From: Montifringilla adamsi
Taxonomy: Eukaryota > Chordata > Aves > Passeriformes > Passeridae
NCBI GenBank assembly: GCA_017590115.1
Contig: JAGGNK010008670.1
Coordinates: 3,746,199 to 3,810,198 of the forward strand
Reading direction: 5' to 3'
Length of the DNA stretch: 64,000 nt
Positions within the stretch are counted from its first letter, which is position 1. The number at the start of each line of letters is the position of its first letter. A program made the position numbers and the translations under genes. This document shows, piece by piece, positions 12,941-26,429 of this stretch. The notes beneath the pieces are model-generated. The model did no database searches, had not been told where the DNA came from, and saw only the letters and a list, made by a program, of their open reading frames with translations.

Positions 12941-13660
12941 CTAAGAAACTTTTTTGACTTTCATGATGTACATATGGCCGTTAATTTCCATGTCATGTTA
13001 TGATTTTTGGCTGAGCCAACAGTATGTATGTGTGGACGGGAGCAAGCAAAACAAATGCATTTTGTATTCAAATTTATACAACTCCATACATTTTTATGCT
13101 GTTTATTTGAAAATTAATTTTGGCTTAGGCCTTAGAGACAGCAAATGTTGTCAAGATTTGAGGGCTACCTGAAAAGCCTTGGGGACAGCATTACCCTTAT
13201 GCATAAGAAACAGCAAAATAAAATAAAAATAAATGAATTTCCAAATACGTCATGGCTAATCCCTTGAGCTGACCTACAAATGAATTATAGAGGGTTTGCT
13301 ACAGGACTGAGTAGATCTTGTGATTTCACTGAGAGATTTATCTTATTTTCCAACTTATTTTCATATCTTATTTCCTTTTCTTTTAGAATTAGACTGTAAA
13401 TAAAAGAGCTAAGACTGAATGAAGCTCCCTTTCACCGCACTCATATTGGATTGATAAATTAAAACGGTGAGATGAGTTTTGTATGACCCATCCTCGAGGA
13501 TTTGGGAAATTTAGCCGATGCAAAACAAGGCATTAATTTGGAGAGGCCTAGCTACTTACAATGCTTAGTATTCTGACAATGATGAATGGCATCATTCCAA
13601 GCAAATGGTAATTTCACTTTTTGTGACAGTACTTTAGAGCAAAACCGACTTTCTTCACAC
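12941..13660. promoter_or_regulatory. Candidate conserved non-coding block
   Basis: This 700-bp AT-rich, repeat-free block contains many homeodomain-type cores (for example GAAAATTAATTTTGG near 13110, ATTGATAAATTAAAACGG near 13450 and GGCATTAATTTGG near 13530). It keeps isolated CpG in CCTCGAGG, GCCGATGC and TACGTCATGG, the last a CRE-like site near 13246. No reading frame or repeat explains it. The regulatory role is inferred from composition. Confidence 0.35.
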
Positions 13661-14905
13661 AAAGAATTTGCAATCCTATTGAACAGAGGCTGTACCTGAA
13701 TATCAGAAATCCTTCATTGTTTAAGTATCATCTGATATTCTTGATTGGCTCCAGACTGAAGGTTGCAGTTGAATTAGGGAGAACGGAGGTTAAGTCCTAA
13801 CCTTGAAAGATTTAGCAGCCATTGAAACACTGCCTTTGGGCACTTATTGGCCTGTATTTATCAAAAAACTTTTCAATTCAATGAGGGGAGGGAGAAAACA
13901 CAAAACTTGTCACATTCATCAAGTGAAGCCACTGGAAAGACATCTACAGAAGAACACCCAAAAAGCATAATCTTTCAGAAGAGCTGATAGAAATGGTAAT
14001 TGGATGGGATGAAGAATAATACTTCTAAAGCAAGGGTATAGAGAATATAGCTAAAAAATCAAGGTCAGGAGAAGAGAATGTATCCTTTTCAGCTTAATAA
14101 AACTTACATTTGCCTTTTTGTATTGCGGAAAATATTCCAGGTACCATTTCTAATTTATTTCTGCACAAATACTTCTGAGTGAAAACAGGATTACAGACAA
14201 ACTGGCAGCATGTTTTCTTTTAGCTTACGTGCAGCAAACATAAAAGCATTGTTAGTAGATACAATTAGAAAAAAAAAAAAAAAGGCACAACACAAAACAA
14301 ACTCCAGGACTTCCCTATTATTTAGAAATGTGGCTCAGCCTTCAGAAACACACAGAGCATCTTTAAAAAAAGCTTCTCCCTAAGGCACTCGAAAGCCACC
14401 TTCTATGATTGGCAAAGAGCACTGACATTGTCTCCCAAACAGGGAACAGAAATGATGAATCATAAAAACTGATTGCACTTCTTCCTGCCTCCTCACTAAC
14501 AAGCTAATCAGAGAGCACAACGAGTGTCATGTGTAAACGGATGAGTTGTCCAGGGATGCTATATTGTCCCATTTTTATCTCGCACAAACACCTCTGGCCT
14601 GAACTTTGAAGGCTTTTGGCACATTTCTCAGGTTTTGTATCAGGGTCCTATCCAGCTGGTGAAGGAAGGGAAATACTGAAGTGCTGTGTTGCTCTGCTCG
14701 CCGGGGTTGCACGGATGCAGGTGTCTCCTTACTGACGAAGACATCAGCTAAGGCAAAAAAAATCTGCAAAAGGTCAGTATCTGCACACACGAAGCCTCCA
14801 GCCAGCTCCCTAAACAGTTAACAAACAACACCTACTACCAAAACATCTCCATAAATAATCCCTGTAATGAAAGTAGAGATGAAAGCATTTGTTAATTTTC
14901 TGTAG
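13661..14905. other. Gene-free stretch
   Basis: No gene is visible. An A-run of about 14 bases lies at 14271-14283. The open frames are short and have no recognisable content. Confidence 0.6.
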
Positions 14906-14999
14906 TCCAGGGAATTTGGTTATTGATGCCTATTAATCCAGGAAATATAGCATCCAGGGAATTTGGTTATTGATGCCTATTAATCCAGGAAATATAGCA
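14906..14999. repeat. Perfect 47-bp tandem duplication
   Basis: Two directly adjacent copies (14906-14952 and 14953-14999) each begin TCCAGGGAATTTGGTTATTG and end CAGGAAATATAGCA, with no difference between them across 47 bases. The flanks differ, so exactly two units are present. The unit itself has TCCAGG near both ends (TCCAGGGAA at the start and TCCAGGAAA at 31 bases in), which would favour slippage. Perfect identity points to a recent event, a polymorphic allele or an assembly duplication. Confidence 0.97.
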
Positions 15000-16680
15000 T
15001 TCTATTTGTCAAGAGCATCTCCAGATGTAGGGTTGGGGGAATAACCTGTGATTTGTGATGTCAACATTTTCTCCACCAGGCCAGGTGCCATATTTTAGTG
15101 TTACAGCACATTTAGCAACAGTGTTGACTGATCTACTCAGGGCACTATCAGCAAGGCTTTCCCACTCCAAAGTACCTGAAAAACAACATTTGCCAAGCAG
15201 AACTGCAGGTCATGCCCATTTGAGGAACATTCACCTCAGCATATGGTGGGAAATTGGTCAGACATGACAAAAAAGGCAACCAAGGACAGAAATACATAGC
15301 AGCAGTCTGAGAATCTGTAATTTGGGGAGAAACCTGCCATCTGGCCTTCAACACCTTGACTTCAAGAAAGCAGTTACAGGGGTGCCCTGGTGTGCCTAGG
15401 CATTTGTGGACATATGGTATGTTTTACCATTAACTGCAAATTTCCTTACTTTTATTGTTTTCTGTCACAAGCGTAATGTTTGCTTTAACACAGATTTGTT
15501 GCATGAGCATATTTATTGTGCATTTCATGTTTTTCCCAGCCACTCCCCACTTTTCCTTGACTTTTTTAGCCTCCACACTGGTCCAGGCCATGCCATGCTA
15601 TGACATCCAGGGACCCATCCTTGGAACACCAATGGCCCTGTGGGATTTTGAGCACCCATTTCAGCACTAGAAATGCTCCATCCCATGACAGGGGTCTGCA
15701 CTCCAAGCTTTCCTCCACACTGCTCAAAAACCCCTTTAAATCACCATCCAACTGCTTTACACTTCTGCTTAGCACAGGGGCCTGCCAAAGCCCCCCAAGA
15801 TGACCACCACCCTGCTGATGGCCAACCTCCTCAAGTACTTTCTTAAAGCTTTTTATATTCCTATCCAAGCCAGACTGGACATTCAGGCACATTTAACTCT
15901 GGCACAAGAAAAGCCAAAGGGTGTATTGCCCTCCCTGTGTGCACCATGCTAGGTCTCCTCTCTCATCCCATCCAATAACCCCAGGAAGAAAACCAGCAAC
16001 TCACAGGAAAAATCAGATATAATCCTGGGTAACTCAGTGTCACACAATTCCTACACAGTCACAGCTGAAATAAAACCACTTCCACCTCAGTGTCTGAAAA
16101 GGCCAAGGAAGGATTTTTCAGGACATGGCCTGTAACTGCAGAGGCACAAACTGGATGCCCACAGTCCACACGGTGATGGTGAGACTGGAAAAGTCATGCT
16201 ATTGGTGGTGAAAGAAAGAGGTATTCACAAGATCAGTGCTTTTAGGTAAAATATGAATTCAAACATGTGAATTTAAACATATGTTGACCATAAAAAGAAG
16301 AACTAACCTCTCACATCTACAATAAATTCCTGTATCACCTGTAGTTATTCAGAGACAGATCTTACATCCCATCTCAGCAACTGTCAGAGCTGCTCTTTGA
16401 TATCAGAGTAAGTTTTGACTGAGCAGAAGCTGAGTAAACACCTCAGGATTTGGCCCTCTGATGTTAAGCAACCCATCTTAATTTAGAGAGCACATTTCCC
16501 AAAATACATTAAAAGTGTAAGTCTTTAGTACAGCAGGCTCCAGGAAAGCAAACAGGACATCATTTGTGGCAATGGTGGTGTGGGTGATTTTCCAAAAACA
16601 GGCTGGTTTGTGGGAAATCACTGAATTAATCGCTGCCCCACATGAAAGGAGTGGATTCTACAATGATTTCAGCACGCTTC
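15000..16680. other. Gene-free stretch
   Basis: I see no gene, RNA or clear repeat. The 108-codon minus-strand frame at 15566-15892 has no recognisable domain. Confidence 0.6.
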
Positions 16681-17270
16681 TATGAATTTATTTTTCTGCC
16701 TGATGCCACCTGTTTCACTGCCAGCCCCTCCAGCCACATACCAAGGCATCGCTGGGGGGGGTCAAAGCAGCAAAATTCCTGGGGACCATCTGCTTGTTCC
16801 TAACCCCCAAACCCATATTTCCATCTCAGCATCATATCCGCCCTTATTGGGGGGCATTGTGCGCTAATGACCATTATTTAATTAACAGATGAAGAAGCCC
16901 TGAAAGCCGCGCCAGCAGATTTTGAACTTGATCTTCTCTCATTTGCTGTCAGGCAAGACCAGATAAATGACAAGTATTTCGAGAGTCTGCAAAGGCCCTT
17001 TAGAACAGCTGCACAGGCTTCACCCCTTCTTTGCAGCAGGTTTCTCACTTAAGAAAAAAACACGCTTCATTACATCGCCTCTTACTTGAGCTGCAAGGGT
17101 CTATTCAAGGAAGATAAGCCTCTTAGAAATGAAGTAGCGTTGAATTTAGGTTTTGAGTGACAGGAGGAAGGTTTATCCATTCAGCAGACAATACTGCTTT
17201 CTCTGCATTAATCTAGGAGGCGGACAATGATCTGTTTTTTAGGCAGCATCTCATCTCTTTTCCCACAGCA
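16681..17270. promoter_or_regulatory. Candidate conserved non-coding element
   Basis: A run of eight G (16752-16759) lies just before an AT-rich patch containing CATTATTTAATTAACAG (16872-16888), CCGCGCC (16907) and further TAAT and GATAA cores to about 17250. The patch has no repeat or reading frame. The regulatory call is inference from texture only. Confidence 0.3.
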
Positions 17271-17744
17271 GAAGGTGATTAGAGTTCGGAAGCAGGGGCT
17301 GTGAAAGAAAGGCGAGCACTATCTCCCCAGCCCTCCTGTTTCCTGAGCGGGCAGGAGGGAAGTTCTCGGCCAAGTGCATCAATCACAGGGCTGGCACTCA
17401 GGATGTGCCTCTGGTCAGGGGCTGACCGGGGGCTGGCAGGTGAGGGCACGGACACCCCAGCAAAGCCCAGCCCTGATCTCTGCAGACAAACACACTTGCT
17501 CAGCAGAAGGAGGTTCACAACCCCATGTGTCTTGCATTTGGGAAAGGGGGGGGAAACTCCATGGTGTGAGCCCAGGGTAGGTAATGTGTGTCAGAAATCT
17601 CTTTTTATTGAGTGGGTCTAGCCAAAGGGTTGCTTCTCAGTGATAAGCATTGGCATTTCTCGGCCCACCCCTGACAGCTACTCTGCTCACCAGCAGCTCC
17701 ACCCAGGAGAGTTCCCAACACTCACAAAGAGGGTCAAACTCATC
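17271..17744. other. Gene-free, GC-rich stretch
   Basis: The open frames at 17279-17621 overlap on both strands and have no recognisable domain. An eight-G run occurs near 17547. Nothing else is seen. Confidence 0.55.
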
Positions 17745-17842
17745 TTGCTTTGCAGAGAGGGGAGCCAAGCAACTGAGAATCAGATTTGCCTGAGACCACA
17801 GCAGGAGAATGATTGAACCCAGAAATTTTGGCCTTTTTCCTC
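17745..17842 (-). repeat. MIR-type SINE fragment (antisense)
   Basis: Read on the plus strand, the segment follows the reverse complement of MIR in order: TTTGCAGAGAGGGGA (for TTTACAGATGAGGAAA), GCCAAGCAACTGAG, TTGCCTGAGACCACAGCAGG (for CTTGCCCAAGGTCACACAGC) and GAATGATTGAACCCAG (for GATTCGAACCCAG). The co-linear match over about 95 bases makes this the best SINE call in the window. It is heavily diverged, as expected of an ancient amniote element. Confidence 0.6.
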
Positions 17843-20508
17843 CTCCACATGACCTCCCAGTGAAATACACACAACCAAAGGAGCCAGGAGCCAGCTCAGG
17901 GAGCCCACTCACCCCATGCACACTCCAATAATGATGGTCAAAGACAACGGTAACCTATTTGTGTATCACATCACCTCCATTCTCCATGTTCAAGAAACAA
18001 CCTGCAGTTTCAGCCACCTCTCCACTGGGAGAAATGAGCTACCAGGAGGGCACGAGAGCAGGACAGCCACAACCTGCCCAACAGCACTGGCACTTTCCCT
18101 GTTTTTCCAAGGTCTGTGCCCCCAGCTGTCAGGCTGGAGCGGGTTTAAGCACTTCAACATTTCAAATACACATGGCTTGAACAGGCAAGGAAGCAGGAGA
18201 GACAAATATAGTCAAATGTGAATGAGTACATTACACAAATGCTGGTGCATGGGACAAGACACTGAGATCTCTAAATAATTATTAAGCTATTCATATATGC
18301 ATCTTCCTACATACAAAATAACCTGCAACTTCAACAATTTCCTTCAAGTAATCTCTATAGAACTTAAATCTTCACAGATTAATGTTGCAAATATTGACTA
18401 GCCCACAGAAATGAGGTTTCTTGTTCCCACTTGACCGGGAACCCAGCAAAGGTTATACCCATAACCAAAAGTTTGCAATCCACCGGGAAAGACCAAAAAA
18501 GCCAAGACCAAGGCATTTTGGAGACCCCATCCCTGGCTGCCCAAGGATATGTTCAGAGCATAACAAGCAAATTCAAGTCCACACGAGCTGAGGAGTTAAA
18601 ACAAAAAACTTACTAAAAATATTTCTGCCATCTTACATAAAGCCCCATGGACACTGTTTTTCTACATCAGAAGGACTTTTTTTTATCCCAGAATGAAGCA
18701 GCTAAAGGAAATCCTCTTTCATTGCCAGGACAACTCTGAATAACTTTTAAGGAGCAAGACAGCAACCCTTGCTGCTGTTAGCAACAGCCCCCAGACCCGA
18801 CAGCAGCGTGCTGCAGAAACATAGCCAACCTTCCACAAATAAGGAGCGTATTGACACATTTTCTCTTCACCCCTTTGTGCTAAGCCTGTGTAACTGTGCT
18901 TCAGTGAATGGCTTTTTGTTATTCTTATCTCCGCGCCTCAAAATTCCTCAAAACACATCTGTCACGGCACAGCTTGAGAGCCAGCCCCGAACAACTCCGG
19001 TGTCACAGCTCTCCTGTCTCCCCCTCCAACCTCCCAGGTGGGAAGAAGTTTGCACAGACATTTCTTTTGCTCATCGGAGCATGGCTGGCGTGCCGAGTCA
19101 GCACCACCCAGACCCACGTCCTTCCCTTTTCTCCTTCTTTCCCCCACCCCATCTTTTTCCTTTTTATTTTTCCTTTTTGCTTTAAGGAGACTTAATTGCT
19201 TCATTTCAGATGTTATGTTTAACCTCAGGAAATGGTACTATAGACATGGCAAACAACTTTCTGGTTGTTTCCAATCAGTACCGTATTATAAAGTACAGCC
19301 AGTTAAGAATCCTATTCATTTTCTTGCCCTGTCATCTTGATCTTATTTGAATGTCTGGGGAGCAGGAGGTGCTCGCTCAGCCCCACGTTTCAGAAGTGGG
19401 GGCAGGAACGTCTGTGCAATGTGTTAGAGACACTGAAAGTTTTCATTTTTGACTCCTTAATGAGAGCGACCTTTGCCACGGGCTGATGAGTTCCATACCT
19501 GTCCTGGTGTGTTTTCTGAAAACATTTGACACTGCTCACAGGTTTGACGGGGATATGACTAATGAAGTCTTGGTATAAAAATAATGGGCTGCAATTGCAA
19601 GTCATTTGTGTGAAACCAAACTCCTTAAAAACTTGTCTCTGCTCACTTTCTGTTTTCTAAATGAGTCAATAATACGAATCAGATGGCTTGAAGGAATAGA
19701 CCCCCAAATATTTCCTCTCTCCCTTCTATAAATTAGCTGCCATTTTGTGCAATTTTTGTTGCCTCCAGGCACGGTTTAAATTGGACTGTAGTTACTAGAT
19801 TGCTGGAGCTATTGCAAAATGTGTAGGCTAATACATAATACCTTGTTTTTGTTAAATGTATAGTAACAGCTCTTCTTGTGAGGTCAAGAGGCCCAGGCTG
19901 CTACTACTTAGAATGCATAACAATTTTATGTAAAGTAATGGGGAGGCAAGCAGAAGCATGAGTTTCTGCTGCAACTTCTAAATAATAAAAAAAACACTTA
20001 TGAATTGTTTTCACCTTTTTTCTTACCAGCTACAAAGGAGAGTGATGCCTGTTGCAAGGCTGTGCCTTGCCTTTAGTCCCTGCTGTGGGATTCTTGTGGG
20101 CTGGGGAATGCAGCAACCAGGAACCTCCCAGATTCATCCCAGAAGGGCATTTTGGAGACAAATCTCCATGGGTCATCCTCCACCATCAAAGTCTGAATTC
20201 TCTTTTCAATTGAATGGGCACATCATGAATCTGACCACCTGGGTAGTCAACTTAGAATATATAACATGCTGCAATGACAACAGAAATACCCTGAAAGCTC
20301 ATGGACCATGCTATATTCCTAGCACAACTGCATGTACCACTGGCTCTTCCAATTTTAGCATCAGTACTGAAAATTTGAGATTTTCTTTAAGCATTAGCTC
20401 TTGGAGTCATGCAAATATATGAGGATTTTAACTATTAGAGACAGCAGCAACTTACACCATGACAGAAGACAGGCTGAAATTCTCAAGCTACTTGAGGAAA
20501 CTCAAAAT

Positions 20509-20511
<3 letters not shown>
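17843..20511. other. Gene-free stretch
   Basis: No gene or RNA is identified. Frames of 138 codons (18769-19185, plus) and 140 codons (20000-20422, plus) have no recognisable domains. The piece from 19190 to 19860 is AT-rich and repeat-free and could hold weakly constrained sequence. Confidence 0.55.

Positions 20512-20541
<30 letters not shown>
20512..20541 (+). repeat. Uninterrupted 30-base poly-G tract
   Basis: Thirty consecutive G residues follow CTCAAAATATT and precede AACCCTAAAG. A run this long on one strand could fold into a G-quadruplex and is replication-unstable. Its exact length should be treated as uncertain because such homopolymers are often mis-sized in assemblies. Confidence 0.95.
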
Positions 20542-20542
<1 letters not shown>

Positions 20543-23500
20543 ACCCTAAAGAAATCCACGTGCTCTAACTTCCATGTTTCCAAGGCACCTAATTCATGAG
20601 TTTTGATTGTCAAGAACTGGAAAACCTGTTACAATTACTGTGAAAACTCCTGTCATAAACTACTCTGATTGATTTTAATTCATCCTGAGCACTGTTTGTT
20701 GACAGCTGGTCCATACGGATCCCAACTTTCTCTAACAGATATATATATATAAAAATTATATTGATTCCCTCCTTCAAAACCACTCCACAATCTAAAATAG
20801 AGGAAAATAGAGGTATGATGGGGCTGTATTGACATCATCTGGTGGAAAAGGGTTCATATTGTTTGGTTTTAGGGGCTACTGCTGCGGGGCCCTCCAGCCA
20901 CCGCTGGGAGCTTTGTTTGTTGTCAAAACATGCAATCAAGTTATTTTATAGAAGATACTATTTTAGCCACATTTGGATAGGCAATTGAAAGGCAAAGGCC
21001 AGCATTTTTTCCCTTCAGTTCAAGGATGTCTAGGTACCCCACACAGGCACAAACACACGTTGTACTCCCGAACGTGTGGGAGCGTTATGGAGGTGTGGAA
21101 GGAATAATCCACGCAGGTCACAGACATTTCCCGTTACATCCCATGAGTGGGCTCATTAGACCAAAGCTCATTTGTACTCAAAACGTGCAAAGTTAGGAAC
21201 ATGCATAAGCCTTTGCAGGACCAGGGCTTAAGTACACACTCAACCTCAAGCTCCAGGTTTGGACATGCTGTTCTTCAGCCCCAGAACAAACGCAAAGCTC
21301 CGTACGACTAAATATAGCTGGCATACAAGAGATTTTGTTTTGTTTTCTTTAGCAGCTCCCCTGTGACCCAACAGAAGTTACGAAACCAAATGAATGTAAT
21401 AGAGCGTTCATTCCCTGCTTATTGATGTTGCCTCACCCTTGGGCATATTTGCAAAATTTCCTTCTACATAATAAAAAATGGCACGTCGCTCGCTGCGGCC
21501 AGCCGGGCTGCGGGCCGGCAGCAGTCAGACACAGAGGCTACTCGCTAATTTAGGCTACTGAATGCCTGCTGCTCCTTCAGGACAAAGCATTCCTGGACTC
21601 AGGTAAGGAGGATATTCAGCAAGGATAGTACAATGGTTTGTTGGTGGCGTTGCCCAGAGATAGAGCAGTCTCTTGGTGGGGAGTTTGCTCACAACACAGA
21701 TCCACTCTGTTCAGTGGACACACAGCTTCCCTTGGAAGAGGCACACATCCCATTTCATCATCTTCTTGCCTGCATAAACAAACACATCTACTGTCACTGA
21801 CATTTCCTTCCCTCCAGCCCCAAGCAGCTGCCATCAATGGTTCACACATTAGACAGAGTTTGACATAAATAGCAAGAGACCAGAAATCAGAGAGTCCACA
21901 TTTTTCTGTCTTCATTCATGGATTCACTGATAAATCCCCTTTAGCCAGACTGTGTTGCTTTGCTTCTACCCTCCCAAAACCTGTGGGGATGCAACCCAGC
22001 CTTGGAACTAGAGCATTCCAACACACAAGTACTTAGGATCCCACCTCACCCCTGGGTAGGAAGGGGACCTGGCTGATGGTGAGGGTTCCTCTGGATGCCA
22101 GCTTCACAAAAAATAAAGTATGAACACAAACTCTGTCATTTTAATATCTACAACTATCAAACTCTGTGATCAGAAAGCTCCTCACCTAGCTTTAAGGAAG
22201 GCACTTCTGAGCAAGTGGCACCCAGGCTCTTGCTGCAATCAATGGAGGAAGACTGGAGGTCACAGCCCAGGGGGATGGACTGGCTAAGGTCTTCTCACTC
22301 TCACCCACTGAGAGGGCTTTGAGTGCCACATCAAGGTGGAGCCAAACATTCAGAGAGCTGAGGCTAACTCAACTGAAGCTCCCCCTCTGTGGCAACCTAC
22401 AGAGAAGCCTCTCATCCTTTCTGTCTCAAAAGCGCTCATATTTTCCGTTAAAGTACGTGGTATCAGCCATGGCAGAGCGAGGGTCCTTGGCCAAACTGTA
22501 CAGCTCACTGTGGGATTTTCTACTTTCTCAACTCTGCCTGTGTTTTTGCTGGCTCAGGCTCCCTTATAGGTAACTCTGCACATATTTTCACCCTCCCTGT
22601 GAACCACAGTGCACACTGAAGCTAAACCTAATTTGCAGTTTGGGTATAAACGAGTAATTAGGCATCTACTCCTGCCAACATTCGTGCCAGCAGTTTAAAG
22701 CAGGTATGGAATTACTAGGTTAAAATTGCACCTTACACCTTGACACCAGCTCTGAAGAGGTTGCTGCTGGGGTATTGGACATTACATAAATATATGCACA
22801 GCCAGGAAGAAAATGGGGCAAGCCAGCCAGGATTCTTTTTAATATATCTCCTTAATTCAAGGGGCCCATTATATATAGTGCTCAGGACGGGAAAAGGAAG
22901 ACTTGTACCCACTTGGGGGGGCGGGTTATGGTTTAGCCACCAACTTTCCTTTTTGCTCACACAAGGGCTAATTCATAGGTTAAGTGGAGGATTATAGATG
23001 ATAGAAATGCAGCAGCCCTTTTCCTTTCCTCCCCATGCTTTTCATGTAAAGAGAAAGAAGGCTTCTCTCATCCCTTCTGCAAAAGTGTCGACACATTTCC
23101 ATAGCTCTGTGAGAGGACCTGCCATTTCTGTCACTCTGCTACCCCTTGTCCTTTTGTCCCCACAGCATCTTATTTCAGCTTGGAGAAGAATAATTCATGG
23201 CTTCAGAAGATAAACCCAGATTTCCTAGGAAATAGTCCCATAAGAAAAGCCTGGACTGTAACCATGCCTGGGATAACACAAGTTCAGTTCTCTTTTTCAC
23301 CAGTTTGTGAGTTTTGCCACAACTTTGAGAGAAGCAGAATCAGTCCTTTACAATATGTCTCTTTCAAAGCACTCTCTCAGTGCACCAGCACCTGAAAAGT
23401 CAATCTGGGGCATGTTTTGTCAGTGGAAGCAAGGAGACAGCGTGGAAATTCAAGGACTGGACAATTACCAACCTGTCTTCCAGTACCCAGCTCTACTGCT

Positions 23501-26325
23501 CCATCAGAGCAATTGTTTGTCCTTGCCTGGCAAAACTTGAACTGAATACCATCTTAAAGAAATTAGAAAGATTGTCACAATGGCCTAAGGGTGCAAAGAG
23601 TCTCACGGAAAACAAACATGTGGGAACAGAGAGACCCACTGGGCTGCTGAGGATGCAGAGTTACAGACTAGAGCTGAACTGTGACCATGGATTTGCTCAA
23701 AAAACACCCTGCTCGTCCTGAAAATTTAGGAAAAACTGCAGGCAGGTCCTTTTTGCATGTATTGCAACTCAAGGACAAGGTACAGGTTCTGCAGGTTGCT
23801 GCATTTTTCATAGTAAGTGATCATATGCAATTAAGCAAAACAGTAAGTAAAGCTCAGATATAAAACCCATGTAACCTTTTTGCTGGCATGAAAATTAAGG
23901 TTTCCCTTGCCTTCCAGTAATTGAAATGCTTTCCTTGATAGTTTTCCCCTTTGTTTCTCTCAATATTTTTTGTTTTAAAGGAATACTTGGAATTTTAGCA
24001 TGAGATCTGCAAGTTACCTTTTTTTCTTTGACCCCTCCCTGTTAAAACCTTGACTCACTTTAGAGCACACAAAAGAGACATTTGCGGGATTCCCAGAGGG
24101 AAAAGGGAAATGCAGAAAAAACAGTGAATTTGAAAAATGTGGTTTTTGGGGGGGGATAAATGCATGTTCCACCCTTGTTCTTTTATATAGGACTCTCATC
24201 TGTCTTACCCAGAAACTCTTCAGGTTTTGAAGAGTAAAGTGGGGAACCAAAAAAAATGTCTTTTCATGAAGAAAAAAAAAAGGGTTAGGCTCATCTGCAC
24301 ATGTTTTTTCATGTATTTTCTATGGAAACATGGCCAGAGCTCAGTTTCCACCTTAGGTACATTTTCCCTACTTAATTAAACCCTCTTTCCCCACATGACA
24401 AATGGGCCCTTCTCGGGAAAGGGCATGATTGCAGGCACGGGTGAAGTCAAAGAGGGCATTCTTAGTGATTAGACATGAAATACAGACTTGGAAAACAGAG
24501 GTTTTGAATGTAAAGAGGGAATAACTTACTGCATCCTCAGGGTAAAGATAATTTATGCATCCTTTGCCTAAGTGAGTTTTCTCTATCTGTTTATTTTGGG
24601 TTTAAAAAGTCTATTTATCTGGTTGGGTGTACTTTTAAAAATGTACTTCCCACGGCCCTACTCTTCTGTTTAGTGCTCATATTTTTCCCAAGCCAGATTC
24701 ATTAGAAATATAGCCTGGATGATATGTGAGCTTTCAAACGTGGCATGCAGAGCAAGCACGGGCACCACTGGGCCAAGTTTGGGGCCAGTGTCTCTGACCC
24801 ACCCCAAAACTGCACACTGCCAAGGGGCAGGATACAAAAGTCATGAATTAGAAGAAGGGGGCCTTGAAAATCCTGAGACAGTTTTTGTTTAGTGAGATAC
24901 TGGGCTTGGTACTCCAGGCAATGTTTTCAAGAGCTGCTTTTGCACAAGTGGTGCTGGAAACTCACTGTATTTTAAATGAAAATTGGGGTTGCCCCAGTTG
25001 CTTTCCTTATAAAGAATTGAAATGGGAGGTGTCACCAGCTGACAGTTGCAGCCTACATGAAAATTTGGGAGTTTCTTCCTTTCATCAGAGGCACAATGAG
25101 TACCAGGGAAACAACAAGACTTGAGCAAAATACAGAGCAGCAACGCAGAGGAACTGAATATATTTGAGGGATACCAAATGTATTGAATTCCTACCACATC
25201 CTAGTGCTCAAGGACCACTTATTTCCTTAGCAGTTCTGCTGCTACTTGGTTCAGATAGTGCAAGTTCCTCCAGTTTAAATGGGGAACTAGCCTGAGCCCA
25301 GGGAAAACAAAACAAACTAAACCAAACCATAAAACAAATTTATTCTTGGTAGTCCAAGTAACTTCCAAGTGACGTGGCTACCATTGGATTCAAAGGGCAC
25401 TTGCATAGGAAAAACCAAAAAAGAGTTCACAGCCCTGCAGAAAGAGTGGCCAAGCAATGGTCTTAGTCAAGTTTCTCCATATTGCAATTATAAAGAAGAT
25501 TTCTAAAGAAATCTGTGGAGTGGAACTTTTAATTTCTACCAGGCATTAAACTGTATTAAAGTGTCTAGCCCACTTTTAAAGAATAAATCAATCCCTGTCT
25601 AATTCAGATATTCCTCATGCTTAGTTCACAGGATCTCTCTCAATCAGGTGTTTGTACTTCAGAAAAGCAGTGATTTCTGCTCAGGTGTGTTTGGGTTGAA
25701 ATTAACCATCCAAAGAAGATTGGTTGTGTACAGGTGTGGTTTAAAATTCATTTTTTGAAATAAAGGACTGTATATGGGATTCCTCCTCCAGTTTCACAGA
25801 CATGCAAGGATGCAGCAGAAATGTAGAATTGGCCATGATCAGACCTGAGACACATTCACATGTGGTTTAATGAGGGGGGGAAAAGTCAAATTCTCCATAG
25901 AATACATGGGAAAAAAAAACCAGAATAGAAGTCTGCAGCATGAAAATCCAAAATATTCTGGTCCAATCCCATTTTCTGCACATATCTGTGGGGCTTCCCA
26001 GCACATGGTAACCCCACACATCACAGCCCCTTGCACCTCTCCTCTGATGGATAGTTTTCCAGATGGAGACAATCCTCTGCTTGCTCCTCACTCCAGCTTA
26101 ACCCCAAACAGCCTTGCCTGCATCCCTCCTGTGATGAGCCCTCTTGGAGCTGATCCACCACTCGCACGAGCCACCAAGGGCGATGCCAGCTCCTTCCTTC
26201 TGGTGATTGCTACACTTGGAGTAGGAAAAATCTACCTAAAGCCGGGCCTAAAACCAGGAATAAACCCAGCCTATATCCAACAGCTCTTTTCTGCCATGCC
26301 TTAGGGGCTGCAAAACACAAAATCC
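20542..26325. other. Gene-free stretch
   Basis: I find no supported gene. A short CpG-rich patch lies at 21478-21530 (ACGTCGCTCGCTGCGG and CGGGCCGGCAGC). An (AT)n run of about 13 bases is near 20740. G-runs of eight and seven occur near 24149 and 25873. The longest frame, 144 codons at 25870-26304 on the plus strand, starts in the G-run and has no recognisable domain. Confidence 0.6.
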
Positions 26326-26421
26326 AGCCCCATTCCTGCAGCCCTCCCTCACGTGGCAGCAGGACTCCTTGCATGAGCTGGCAACGGCTTACGCAGCAAA
26401 AGAGCTGCAGGATCGGGCCTT
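26326..26421. repeat. Degenerate palindromic amniote repeat with inverted ends
   Basis: The left end AGCCCCATTCCTGCAGCCCT and the right end AGCTGCAGGATCGGGCCTTT are imperfect inverted repeats (the right end reverse-complements to AAAGGCCCGATCCTGCAGCT). Internal text such as CCCTCACGTGG and GGCTTACGCAG follows the family pattern CTTACTCACGTGAGTAG. The 96-bp size and terminal GGCCC...GGGCC-like ends fit an old non-autonomous hairpin repeat of the same broad family as those at 389 and 48031. Confidence 0.6.
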
Positions 26422-26429
26422 TAATTGCT

